A stretch of DNA of 64,000 nt from Fibrobacter sp. UWB10 (GTDB lineage: Bacteria; Fibrobacterota; Fibrobacteria; Fibrobacterales; Fibrobacteraceae), in assembly GCF_900182935.1 (NCBI RefSeq), contig NZ_FXUE01000002.1:620001-684000 (forward strand). The letters are read 5' to 3'. Shown piece by piece: positions 25,726-34,213 of the stretch. The notes under the pieces are model-generated. The model saw only the letters and a program-made list of their open reading frames with translations. It was not told the DNA's origin and made no database searches. Every line of letters starts with the position of its first letter. Within the stretch, counting starts at the first letter, position 1. The translations under genes and the position numbers were made by a program.

Positions 25726-26634
25726 GTGCAAGAGTCGTTCCGCAGATCCATTCGCAAGATGACGGATAGTAGCGTCCGTCTTTCGGTGCGACCGAATCGC
25801 TCCACCATGATGGCGACGCTTTCGCAGTCGATGATGGTGACTTGGTCGATTGTGTTGCACGAACACTTGGATGCCATGCTGAACGATCCGGCGGTAAATG
25901 TCGGTACGACAGAACTGATTTCTTTTAGCGAAACCGCTTGGAAATTGGCCGATTCCAGTTTCCCGCAGATTGTGGCTGATGCCAACAAGCTTTACGATGA
26001 ATTTCGCACCAAGTGGATGCAGCGTTTTTCGACAGACGAAGTGATGCGCCTGCTTCTGGAAGGCGGAGACTTCTTGCATCACGACGAAGAAAAGGGCTGG
26101 GCGCTGACGGTCAAGAACAACAAGCAAGACATTAATGCTTTTTATTCCGCGACGATTCACTTGCTGGTGAGCGACGCCGAACCGTTGTTCGTCCGCATGC
26201 ACGGCCGCGTCATGCAGTTGCAGGAAAAGTTGTGCAAGTATTGGCATTCCGAAAGCGCCGTGGATGCGGTTTCCAAACTGCTCCCCAGTTTGGAAGCGTC
26301 GCTCCGCGATAAGGAAAACGCCTTGGTCGTTTCGCTCCGTAGCTCGCTGAATGCTTTGGCAAAGAAACGTTTTGCGGCTGCTTTCAATACCAAGAATCCG
26401 CCGCACTACTACAGCTCGGCTGCTTCTTGCGCACGTAATGTGGGCCGTTACTGGAATCCGCATTATGCTTATGAAAACGGATTCCTCGCCTTTACTGATG
26501 ACTTTTGTGATTACGCCCGCGGGCTTACCCTTCAGATTATTGAATGGTACCAGAGCAAGTGGGCTCTGTTTTTGCGCGGTTTCTCGCGCGGTCAATTGAA
26601 TTTGTTTGAAACAACGGGCCCTTCGAGGTCCTAA
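25726..26634 (+). CDS. Unrecognised cytosolic protein upstream of the MotA-like gene
   Basis: The GTG start has AAGGAA upstream. The 302-residue protein has no signal peptide or membrane helix. Its N-terminus is basic (MQESFRRSIRKMTDSSVRLS), the rest mostly helical with many aromatic residues (FLHHDEEKGWAL, YYSSAASCARNVGRYWNPHY, IIEWYQSKWALFLRGF). I see no nuclease, helicase, ATPase or kinase motif. Position 16 bp before the stator gene suggests a cytosolic partner of the motor. Confidence 0.7.
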   Translation: MQESFRRSIRKMTDSSVRLSVRPNRSTMMATLSQSMMVTWSIVLHEHLDAMLNDPAVNVGTTELISFSETAWKLADSSFPQIVADANKLYDEFRTKWMQRFSTDEVMRLLLEGGDFLHHDEEKGWALTVKNNKQDINAFYSATIHLLVSDAEPLFVRMHGRVMQLQEKLCKYWHSESAVDAVSKLLPSLEASLRDKENALVVSLRSSLNALAKKRFAAAFNTKNPPHYYSSAASCARNVGRYWNPHYAYENGFLAFTDDFCDYARGLTLQIIEWYQSKWALFLRGFSRGQLNLFETTGPSRS

Positions 26635-26650
26635 AAGATGCAGGTATGAA

Positions 26651-28396
26651 ATGAAAAATGCATTCCAAATCATTTTAGCGCTTACCATTGTGGGACTCCT
26701 TGCCTTGGTGATTGCCGCCTTCTATTTTGGCGCACCGCTCTTTGGCTGGGTTATTATGGCTGCTATTTTTGCCGTGTTTATCGGAGAACAACTTGTTGCC
26801 CTCAAGACGGTAAAGCAGATTGCTGCTGAAACGGAAATTCTGGAAACCTGCGAAAAGCGTGGTGGCTATGTGGCTGGCGATGGCGTTGTCGCAAAGCGTG
26901 TCGCTCTTGCTCGTAACCTGATTGCTAAAAATATTCGCCTTGATTCTTCGATGGCCTACGAAGTCCTTTCGAACAGCGTTCAAATTGCTGTTCCGAAGAG
27001 TGCTGGTGGTACGGTGATTCTCCTTGGCCTTATGGGTACGTTCTTTGGCCTTATGTATTCTGTGGCAACGGCCGGCGGTGCAATCGACAATTCGACAACG
27101 CAGGGTACGCTCGATACCATTCAGCTTTTGTTCCTGAACATGAAGGGTATTTTCGGCACGAGCCTTTGCGGTTTGTTCGCCGCTTTGATTTTGAACGCTA
27201 GCCGCAACATGATGGTGTCTGCCCGCGATACTTTTGTGGCTCGCCTTGATGCTTTGACTCTCGACTTGCAGGGTGCTGCAAATGGCGAAAGCGAAGAAGC
27301 CCAGGCTCAGACGGAACTGGAACGCCTGTTCGATTCTGTCGAAAAGAATTTGGCCGTTGTGGCATCTTCTGTAAAGGACGGCCTTTCCGGCGTTGTGTCC
27401 ATGGTGGGCGACGAACTTTCTGCCATGACATCTAAGCTCAATGATTCGCTTGCCAACGTTTCTCAGAACATGAACAAGGCTGTCGAAAACTTGGGCCCCT
27501 CTGTCAAGGATTCTCTGTCGGGCGCATTCACTCCGATGGAACAGAACATCAAGACGCTTTCTGCTTCTGTGGAATCGATTCCGGGTAAGCTCGACGAAAA
27601 GTTGAACGGTATTTCTACGACGCTCAAGAGCTCTCTCGAAGGCGTGTCTGGAAACGTCGAAACGGCTCTTGCCAAGGTGGCATCCGATGTGAAGGCTGGC
27701 CTCGATGGCGTTGCTTCTGCAACGGAATCGGCTATGAATGATTCTACGAAGAATATCGCTGCTGCTGTGGCCGATCAGGTCAAACAGTCCGACGAACAGT
27801 GGAAATCTTTCATGGAACGCCTTTCTGCCGAAACGCTCAAAAATGTGGACAGCCAGAAAGAAGGCCTCGAAACGCTCAAGAATGTGGCTTTGCAGGTGGC
27901 CGAAAAGGCTCAGGCCGGTTCTGCCGAACTCAGCAATTCCGTGGCCGAAAAACTCTCTGCTCTCTCTTCGGATATTCTCGGCGCATTCCAGAAACTTTCC
28001 GAAACTTCTGCCGTGCTGCTTGAAGCCCAGAAGGCTCTTACCGAAAGTATCGACAACCGCGTGGTCAAGGAAAAAGAAGCAACCGACGCCTTGGGCGGAA
28101 ACATTGTGGAAACCGCAGAACTTATGCGCGTGAACCAGTCCGAACTCAGCGCAAACCTCGAAATGCTTCGCGCAGGCCTCGAAACGATTCTCGAAAAGCT
28201 CTCTGGCGATACCGCCGAACGCGACGACGAAGAAAACTTTGTGGAGCACCTCAACCAGTCTCTGGAAGCCTTCCACGAACGCGCAAGCGAAGTGCTTATG
28301 GAAAATGCGGTCAAGACGCAGGAAATTTTGCTCGAAGTCTTGGAACAGACGCAACGTTCTTCCATTCAGCAGCATAAATCCGATGTTGAGGGCTAA
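26651..28396 (+). CDS. MotA/TolQ/ExbB-family stator protein with long coiled-coil tail (ZorA-like architecture)
   Basis: The 581-residue protein has about four membrane helices in the first 190 residues: two N-terminal (IILALTIVGLLALVIAAFYF; GWVIMAAIFAVFIGE) and two with the MotA/ExbB signature (GGTVILLGLMGTFFGLMYSV; GIFGTSLCGLFAALIL). Residues 200-560 are a long alpha-helical region with heptad-like and repeated VKDGLSGV / LEGVSGNVE elements, predicted coiled coil in the cytosol. This matches ZorA: stator plus long cytosolic tail. The partner is the OmpA-type gene 2 bp downstream. Confidence 0.87.
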   Translation: MKNAFQIILALTIVGLLALVIAAFYFGAPLFGWVIMAAIFAVFIGEQLVALKTVKQIAAETEILETCEKRGGYVAGDGVVAKRVALARNLIAKNIRLDSSMAYEVLSNSVQIAVPKSAGGTVILLGLMGTFFGLMYSVATAGGAIDNSTTQGTLDTIQLLFLNMKGIFGTSLCGLFAALILNASRNMMVSARDTFVARLDALTLDLQGAANGESEEAQAQTELERLFDSVEKNLAVVASSVKDGLSGVVSMVGDELSAMTSKLNDSLANVSQNMNKAVENLGPSVKDSLSGAFTPMEQNIKTLSASVESIPGKLDEKLNGISTTLKSSLEGVSGNVETALAKVASDVKAGLDGVASATESAMNDSTKNIAAAVADQVKQSDEQWKSFMERLSAETLKNVDSQKEGLETLKNVALQVAEKAQAGSAELSNSVAEKLSALSSDILGAFQKLSETSAVLLEAQKALTESIDNRVVKEKEATDALGGNIVETAELMRVNQSELSANLEMLRAGLETILEKLSGDTAERDDEENFVEHLNQSLEAFHERASEVLMENAVKTQEILLEVLEQTQRSSIQQHKSDVEG

Positions 28397-28398
28397 GC

Positions 28399-29037
28399 AT
28401 GCGCTTTAAGAAAGACGAAAACAGCAATCCTTGGATGGCGTACACGGACTTGGGTGTTGCCCTGGTTTCGTTGTTCATCCTTGCGTTTGTGGCGATGGCT
28501 ACCCTTAAGGAACAGAAGGCCGAAGACCTTACCCGTACTGAAGAAGAAGTGCTCAGCTGTCAGGAACAGATGCGTAAAATTGCGGCCGAACGCAACGCGC
28601 TTTTGTCCAAGAGCTTGCAGACTTCTATTGAAGCGGGCCTTATCGCTCTCGAAGACGGTAAAATTCAGATTCAGGCCAGTTTCCTTTTCCCGATTAACGG
28701 TGCCGACCTTACCAAAGAAGGCGAAGGCGTGATTCGTGGTATTAGCAAGGGCCTTTTGGAAGCTCTTGATTCTACCGACGTGATTATGGTGAGCGGATTT
28801 ACCGATGATACTCCGGTGAAGTCCAAGACTTACACCAACTGGAATCTTTCTACCGAACGCGCGGTGAACGTGGTCAAGACTTTGATTGCGCAAGGGTTTC
28901 CGCCTGATAGACTTTTTGCCGCAGGCTTTGGCGAACATATGCCCAAGTATCCTAACGACAGCGAAGAACATCGCCGTTTGAATCGTCGCGTGGAAATCGG
29001 TGTAACGCCGCTTCAGAAAACGGGTAAAGAAAACTAA
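28399..29037 (+). CDS. MotB/ZorB-like stator protein with OmpA peptidoglycan-binding domain
   Basis: The 212-residue protein has one membrane helix near the N-terminus with an Asp at residue 17 (AYTDLGVALVSLFILAF), the position of the proton-carrying Asp in MotB/ZorB/TolR proteins. An OmpA/MotB domain follows (about residues 90-205: VSGFTDDTPVKSKTYTNWNLSTERA, DRLFAAGFGE, RRLNRRVEIG), which anchors to peptidoglycan. Together with the upstream protein it should form a proton-driven motor. A GAGG site overlaps the previous stop. Confidence 0.9.
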   Translation: MRFKKDENSNPWMAYTDLGVALVSLFILAFVAMATLKEQKAEDLTRTEEEVLSCQEQMRKIAAERNALLSKSLQTSIEAGLIALEDGKIQIQASFLFPINGADLTKEGEGVIRGISKGLLEALDSTDVIMVSGFTDDTPVKSKTYTNWNLSTERAVNVVKTLIAQGFPPDRLFAAGFGEHMPKYPNDSEEHRRLNRRVEIGVTPLQKTGKEN

Positions 29038-29694
29038 ATGCAGGAACGCTTAGAAACATTACGTACAGGGATTGATGCTATCCGCAAGAGCGGAAAGCTG
29101 CCTCATTGGCGTATGGTCTATGCCGAAAACCTGCTGAACCGTGCTGGAGAATACTTGGCTGTCGACAGGCTCCCGGAAGCGGGCATGGTGGCCGATAAAT
29201 TGGAACGCTGGATCAAGACGCATACTCCGCGTGTCGATTCTTCGGAACGATTTGCGGATAATCCGATGGTCTTCTGGAATGCGGACATGCTTATGGCGAT
29301 GTCTGCGAAGTTGAAACAGACACTTTTGGAAAAACGCCAGCTTGTCCCGGGCACGGAACGTGAATCGATTGTACGTCGCTTGACGCTTGTGGAAGGTTGG
29401 ATTCGCGAGGGCCAACTGTTGCAGGCTCACGAGGAACTCTTGTCGCTTAGAACGGCGCTTATTGCTCGCTTAAGGCGTAGCTTGCGTGCACGCTTGGTGG
29501 CAACAGACCTTTATCGTGGAACGGCTTCGGTGCCGGCTGGGAGCCTGGTGGGCCCCTATAATGCTTTGCATACGCTCGAAGAAACATTCCATGTGGTGGG
29601 CGAGCGTGACCCGATTTGGATTGAAGACTTCCTTGAAATCTATAATGACTTGTTTCGCGTGGTAGAACGCCTCGTTCCTCAAGACAAAAAGTGA
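29038..29694 (+). CDS. Unrecognised cytosolic protein, last gene of the stator operon
   Basis: The 218-residue protein starts immediately after the previous stop. It is helical, with no signal peptide or membrane helix, and has TPR-like helical hairpins in the first 130 residues (AENLLNRAGEYLAVDRLPEAGMVADKLERWI). It ends in an acidic/aromatic helix (DPIWIEDFLEIYNDLFRVVERLV). No catalytic motif is recognised. Operon position suggests it binds or regulates the motor tail. Confidence 0.7.
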   Translation: MQERLETLRTGIDAIRKSGKLPHWRMVYAENLLNRAGEYLAVDRLPEAGMVADKLERWIKTHTPRVDSSERFADNPMVFWNADMLMAMSAKLKQTLLEKRQLVPGTERESIVRRLTLVEGWIREGQLLQAHEELLSLRTALIARLRRSLRARLVATDLYRGTASVPAGSLVGPYNALHTLEETFHVVGERDPIWIEDFLEIYNDLFRVVERLVPQDKK

Positions 29695-29701
29695 CACGTA
29701 G

Positions 29702-29727
29702 TGTCATCCTGAGCTTGTCGAAGGATC
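29702..29727. repeat. GTCATCCTGAGC..GAAGGATC intergenic repeat
   Basis: A single copy of a short sequence of the GTCATCCTGAGC(N)nGAAGGATC type, recurrent in many bacterial genomes, lies between the stator operon and a terminator. Confidence 0.5.
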
Positions 29728-29730
29728 TAA

Positions 29731-29765
29731 AAAAAGAACTCCCGAAGGAGTTCTTTTAAATTTTA
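29731..29765. terminator. Bidirectional rho-independent terminator
   Basis: The stem GAACTCC / GGAGTTC with a CGAA loop is flanked by A5 on the left and T4 on the right. It sits between convergent transcripts. Confidence 0.88.
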
Positions 29766-29777
29766 TTATCGGGCAAT

Positions 29778-31028
29778 TTAGAAGCCGATACTCAACTGGC
29801 CCATGTAAATACGTTCTTCGTCTTGGCCGGTGTAGTAGCCGAGTTCTTCGGCCCAGGTGGCGAATTCAACCGTAATGAAGCGCAGCGCTTCGATGGCGAA
29901 ACCGGCAGAGGGGTAGCCGCCTTTGAAACCGCCCGAAAGACGCAATGCGAGAATACGGATTTCATTGTTGTAGCCGGGCCATGCGAGCAAGTTTTGTTCA
30001 ATTTCGAAACCCATGTTCAAGTGTGAAAACACCTTATAGTTTCTTTCGCTATTGAAGGCATCGGCATAGTCGAATGCAATATTGAACTTTCTTGCATAAC
30101 CGGTATTCTTGTTAAAGAATCGGGGGCTATAGTTGAAACCGGCTGTGAAGTTCGGCGTAATCTTGTCGCCGGCAAGATCTTTAAAGTAAACATCGCGCAG
30201 AGACATACCGACCCTGAATTCGCGTGTGAGCTGGTAGAGAATACCGAAGTCCAAGCCTGCAGAAACAGATTCGAAATCGAAAATGTTGTCGGTTGCATCG
30301 TGGTAACGGTCTTCAAGGGTGTCTTGCAAAGCGTCATAGTTTAATACGTCGACGGTAATCATTTCGACCTTTTGACGCTTGGCGAATTTGATGCCGATAC
30401 CTGCAGAGAAATTGTTGGTGAATCCGTACGAAAAACCCATCTGTGCAACGCCATCGACATAGAAAGTATCTACGACGAGGAAGGGGAGGATTAGGCCTGC
30501 ATCCATGTAAGGAGCTACGTTTCCATCTACCCAAATTGCTCCACCGAAACCATGGAATGCCATTTCAGCATCCATCTTGATTTTCATGGTTAGGTATTTG
30601 TGGTCGTAGTTGTTGATTTTGTGAATCATTTCAGGGTGCTTTGACAGCGAATCCAGAAGGACGTTTGAAGAACTCAGTCCTGCCTGTTCTGCCTCTTTGG
30701 TTGCGCCCTTGTACATTTTTTGCAGGTCTTTGGCAACATTGTAGGTCGAGAAATAGGTTTCGAACGGACCCGCACCGCCTAAGTTCAAGCGCATATCGCC
30801 AATGAAGTTGCGGGGATAGTAGCCCTGCTCGGGGCGCAGTTCATAGTTGCCCAAACGGTTAATCTGGCTCAAACCGGCGTAGTTAAAGTAGATGGCTTCT
30901 TTGTCGTCGACCAAGGCAACATGGGCGTTACCCATGGCTTCGGCACGAATCGAGCGGTGTGTCGGAGCTTTGGCTGCAAAAGAGGCAACTGCTAAAACGC
31001 AAATCAAAAATATGAGAATTTTTTTCAT
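29778..31028 (-). CDS. Outer-membrane beta-barrel protein (TraF/PorV-like)
   Basis: The 416-residue protein has a signal peptide (MKKILIFLICVLAVASFAAK) and the sequence AMGNAHVALVDDKEAIYFNYAGLSQI, the first strand and plug motif (MGNAxxA..D) shared by PorV, FadL and TraF-like barrels. The body has regular aromatic strands and ends in MGQLSIGF, with a terminal Phe for BAM recognition. It is 3 bp downstream of the Asp-rich lipoprotein gene, forming a two-gene operon. Cargo unknown; PorV-like proteins often serve as surface shuttles or porins. Confidence 0.78.
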   Translation of the reverse strand: MKKILIFLICVLAVASFAAKAPTHRSIRAEAMGNAHVALVDDKEAIYFNYAGLSQINRLGNYELRPEQGYYPRNFIGDMRLNLGGAGPFETYFSTYNVAKDLQKMYKGATKEAEQAGLSSSNVLLDSLSKHPEMIHKINNYDHKYLTMKIKMDAEMAFHGFGGAIWVDGNVAPYMDAGLILPFLVVDTFYVDGVAQMGFSYGFTNNFSAGIGIKFAKRQKVEMITVDVLNYDALQDTLEDRYHDATDNIFDFESVSAGLDFGILYQLTREFRVGMSLRDVYFKDLAGDKITPNFTAGFNYSPRFFNKNTGYARKFNIAFDYADAFNSERNYKVFSHLNMGFEIEQNLLAWPGYNNEIRILALRLSGGFKGGYPSAGFAIEALRFITVEFATWAEELGYYTGQDEERIYMGQLSIGF

Positions 31029-31031
31029 TGC

Positions 31032-32429
31032 TTAGTTCCTCCCCTCAAACCATTGCATAAAGCGTTCTTCGTTATAGTTTACCCAACATCCGCCAATGAA
31101 TTGCTTTCTGAAGGTCAGGTTGTATTGGATATTGTTGATGTCTGTATCCTTGGCAACGGCCTTTTTGTATGCCGCGTATTCTTCGGGAGGCAGGTTCTGC
31201 GGGTTGAATACAAGTTCGAATGCGAATACAAGGCGGTGGTCGCTTGTGGCTTTACGGTTCTTGTATTCAGGGTAAATAAATGCCCATTCGCGACTCAATT
31301 CTTTTTGATCATTGGATGGGTCGTTTGCAACGGTTATTCCGTTCATGTCGATGTCGACCTTCTTGTACTTTTCGTTCGGTCCAATTGATTTGACAACGCG
31401 GAGATCCTTAATATCGGTATTGCCTTTAGTAATATTTTTCAGGATAAGGTCATTGTCGTATTCGATTTCGTTTGTCTTGTCGCTGATATCTTCGTCAATT
31501 TCTCCGTCGCCGTCGTTGTCTTCGCCGTCGTAGATTTCTTCGTCAACGCAGCCATCGCCGTCGTCATCGAGAATATCGCTGTAGCCGAACTGTCCAATGA
31601 TAATGTTCAATGTCTTTGTCTGTTGATCTTCGGTTTCCTTGGCGTGTTCGGCTTCCTTGGCCAAAGCGCCACACATGCTGCTCACGGCATTCTTTTGAGA
31701 TTCTTCTTTTAGATCGCCGAAACCTTGCAGGTAGCTGTCAAACATCTTGGACATGCTTTCGGGGTTGTCTTCGCAGGTAGTAAAGACGGCGTGGAACGCT
31801 TCGACAGTTTCGGTCGGATCGTTTTTGAGATTATTCAAGACGGTACCCATGTCGCAAGAATTGTCTTTGCCCTTTGTCAATGAGCAACCTTGCATGCTTG
31901 CTGTTGTTTTGCGCAGAATCAACATGGTTTTCATCATCTGGAGAATCATGTAACCTTCAGAAATCGTCTTGTAGGTCACGACGCTGTCGGTTTTGCCTTC
32001 TTTATCGCGACTAATAAAAATATCTGCAATGGCGTTTACGGTGTCAATTGCTTCTTGAAGCTTGTTTGCGACATTGTCAGACATTCCGGTAAAGGGAACT
32101 TTGCTGTCTCGGCTCGCGTTTATGTAAGAAAGGAGCGAAAAAATGTTTGTGGAATCGCCATTCAGTTTGCGGTTCAGTGTGGACTTCATCAGGCCGAACC
32201 ATGCTTTCGAATGGTTCGAGTCGGCGGCAATAGCTTTGTTGAAATAGTACTCCGCTTCAGAGTATTCGTTGTCTCGGATTCTCTTGTAGCCTTCGTAGGT
32301 GAGGGCTTCGGCGTCATCGTCCTTGATGTTGATGCTTTCGGTTGGGTTAAAGATGTTACATCCGGCTATGCCTAAAGAAAGCAATAATGCCGTTGCCCAT
32401 AAAATTTTGGATTGAAGTATGCGTTTCAT
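31032..32429 (-). CDS. Lipoprotein with TPR-like helices and Asp-rich calcium-binding-like segment
   Basis: The ATG at 32429 is chosen; upstream in-frame sequence would add a non-signal leader. GGGGAACG lies before it. The 465-residue protein has a lipoprotein signal (lipobox IAGC, Cys near 24), a TPR-like region (AEYYFNKAIAADSNHSKAWFGLMK, about residues 60-110), a long helical region, and an Asp-rich run (DDDGDGCVDEEIYDGEDN, about 290-325) of the DxDxDG type that binds Ca2+. The C-terminal part is beta-rich. Operon with the barrel gene downstream on the minus strand. Confidence 0.78.
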   Translation of the reverse strand: MKRILQSKILWATALLLSLGIAGCNIFNPTESINIKDDDAEALTYEGYKRIRDNEYSEAEYYFNKAIAADSNHSKAWFGLMKSTLNRKLNGDSTNIFSLLSYINASRDSKVPFTGMSDNVANKLQEAIDTVNAIADIFISRDKEGKTDSVVTYKTISEGYMILQMMKTMLILRKTTASMQGCSLTKGKDNSCDMGTVLNNLKNDPTETVEAFHAVFTTCEDNPESMSKMFDSYLQGFGDLKEESQKNAVSSMCGALAKEAEHAKETEDQQTKTLNIIIGQFGYSDILDDDGDGCVDEEIYDGEDNDGDGEIDEDISDKTNEIEYDNDLILKNITKGNTDIKDLRVVKSIGPNEKYKKVDIDMNGITVANDPSNDQKELSREWAFIYPEYKNRKATSDHRLVFAFELVFNPQNLPPEEYAAYKKAVAKDTDINNIQYNLTFRKQFIGGCWVNYNEERFMQWFEGRN

Positions 32430-32568
32430 GACACGTTCCCCATTTGCGTAAAAGATAACATTATTCTTACGAAAAGTATGTATCAATCTGTTTTTTGCCG
32501 GAATTTTGAAAAATTAAGTGATTATTGTCGCTTTTTTCAGGTACTTTTTCTTAGAAACCTAAAATATC

Positions 32569-32576
32569 TATCTTTG
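32569..32576 (+). promoter_or_regulatory. TAnnTTTG promoter-like motif, leaderless spacing
   Basis: TATCTTTG ends 4 nt before the ATG at 32581. Confidence 0.45.
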
Positions 32577-32580
32577 GGGT

Positions 32581-33357
32581 ATGGAATCATATCGAGAGTA
32601 TTTTCCGACAAAGGCGTTTCGTGTAGCAGAAATGCGCCTTGCGACCCTGTTGAGGGCGGAAAGGGACCGTTTAGATGCGATTGCAATGTCGCTTGGTCGA
32701 GAATCGGCAATCGGTCCTGATAATTTACTCGAAGAACTTCCTAAAATTAAGGAGTTTACGCGGGAATACCACCGGCTTTTTTCGGAGTATTTAGAGGCGG
32801 TTTTGCCGCAACAGCCGCGACCTATCCAGTGCAGGCCCGCTTGTGGTAATTGCTGCCACCATTACCCGATGTCGGTGGAACCCTTTGAACTTGTGACTTT
32901 GTATTGTGACCTCCGGGGGCGGAATGACTTGCTCGATATTATGGAAGCGTGCCAGGTAAGGTCGTCGCTGTTTAGCAAGTTTTTTGAGACGAGGCGTGCC
33001 GAGGGAGCAGTCCCTGACCAGATGGATTTGGACGACTACGCCGAAGACAAAGCCCTGCACGACTATTTTAGCGCCTGGAATCCGTGCCCGTTTTCGGATA
33101 AGAAGGGCGATTGCACGGTCTACCCGCTGCGCCCGGTTTCTTGCCGCATGTATTTTAGCGAAACAGATCCGAAGTTTTGTACGCCGGAGCATTTACAGAC
33201 TCCCGAGAACGATAGCTATATTGTGTACTTGCCCGATAGCATCGAAGATGCCGTTTACGGAATTTCGGAGCATTATGCCCTATTGGATTTGCCCGAAAGT
33301 TACTTTGGCGGACTTTTGGCCGTAAACCGCTTTGAAGGCTTGATTGGCGGAAATTAG
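32581..33357 (+). CDS. YkgJ family cysteine-cluster protein
   Basis: The 258-residue protein carries the UPF0153/YkgJ Cys pattern: CRPACGNCCHHYP near residue 82 and CPFSDKKGDCTVYPLRPVSCRMY near 178, which is thought to bind iron or zinc. The N-terminal 75 residues are helical. No transport or redox partner is evident; the next gene starts 2 bp downstream. A promoter-like motif with leaderless spacing lies upstream. Confidence 0.85.
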   Translation: MESYREYFPTKAFRVAEMRLATLLRAERDRLDAIAMSLGRESAIGPDNLLEELPKIKEFTREYHRLFSEYLEAVLPQQPRPIQCRPACGNCCHHYPMSVEPFELVTLYCDLRGRNDLLDIMEACQVRSSLFSKFFETRRAEGAVPDQMDLDDYAEDKALHDYFSAWNPCPFSDKKGDCTVYPLRPVSCRMYFSETDPKFCTPEHLQTPENDSYIVYLPDSIEDAVYGISEHYALLDLPESYFGGLLAVNRFEGLIGGN

Positions 33358-33359
33358 AA

Positions 33360-34157
33360 ATGAATCTGTTTGGAATGCAACTCGACCTGTTCGGGAACAA
33401 TACCGATGCGCCCAAGGAACCGGCAAAGCCGAAAGTTCCGGCTTCGGTTTCGCAGAATGGGTTGGTGCATTTCAAGTACAATTCGCAATTAAAGAAGAGT
33501 ATCCGTTGCAAGGGGGGAGTGCTGTTTGGCCACCCCGAGGTGATTTTACCGGCCTACATGAAGGAGCCAGAATTTGCGCCTGCGCGTGAGCTTGCCGCCG
33601 AATGGGCGGAACACGCCATAAAACGCAAAACGGCAAAGAACAAGGCCATTATCAAGGATTTGGTTAGCCGCTTTTGGACGCTGGTGGAGCAGATTCTGGC
33701 AGATCGTGGCGATGAATCTTTGTCGACTAAGGGTAGGCTCCCGCCGATTAAGCCGCAAGGCAAGTACCACAATTTGAACGATGTGCTTGCCGCAATCAAC
33801 AGCACTTATTTTGAAGATAAATTAACTTGCCGTATCACTTGGAGTAACCGCGTTGGCGGACTCAGTTTCCATTCAGTGCGTCAGGACCCTGTGACCGGCG
33901 AAGAATTTCATTTGATCAGCATCAGCAAGGGTTACGATGCCGCGAATTGCCCGGAATATGCCGTGGCCGGTGTCGTGTACCATGAATGCCTGCACATTGC
34001 CATTCCGGTTGAAGTCAAGAATGGCCGCCGCATTGTGCATGGCCGTAACTTTAGACGCCGCGAACGCCAGTACATCTATTACGACGAATGGATTCACTGG
34101 CACAATCACGTGCTTCCGCAGAATATCCGCAAGATGCGCCGCCATGGCGAACTCTAA
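33360..34157 (+). CDS. SprT-like metallopeptidase-fold protein
   Basis: The 265-residue protein has a zinc-metallopeptidase motif HECLHI (HExxH) near residue 210 followed by a downstream His-rich region (EWIHWHNHVLP), and LNDVLAAINSTYFEDKLTCRITWS upstream, as in SprT-like/SPRTN domains. The N-terminal 60 residues are unrelated and low in complexity (PKEPAKPKVPA). It may be a cytosolic protease or a pseudo-enzyme. It follows the YkgJ gene by 2 bp. Confidence 0.75.
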   Translation: MNLFGMQLDLFGNNTDAPKEPAKPKVPASVSQNGLVHFKYNSQLKKSIRCKGGVLFGHPEVILPAYMKEPEFAPARELAAEWAEHAIKRKTAKNKAIIKDLVSRFWTLVEQILADRGDESLSTKGRLPPIKPQGKYHNLNDVLAAINSTYFEDKLTCRITWSNRVGGLSFHSVRQDPVTGEEFHLISISKGYDAANCPEYAVAGVVYHECLHIAIPVEVKNGRRIVHGRNFRRRERQYIYYDEWIHWHNHVLPQNIRKMRRHGEL

Positions 34158-34213
34158 AATTTCTATCTTTCTGCCGTAAATTTTAAACGTGATTTAATCA
34201 CAGGATAAATACT

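Noticed and set aside
25726-29694. Known Zorya defence system
   Set aside because: ZorA/ZorB-like pair is present but I see no ZorC, ZorD or ZorE type protein, so a Zorya call is not supported.
34191-34203. Riboswitch or T-box in the lysS leader
   Set aside because: Only a 13-bp palindrome is present; the leader is too short for a T-box or lysine riboswitch.
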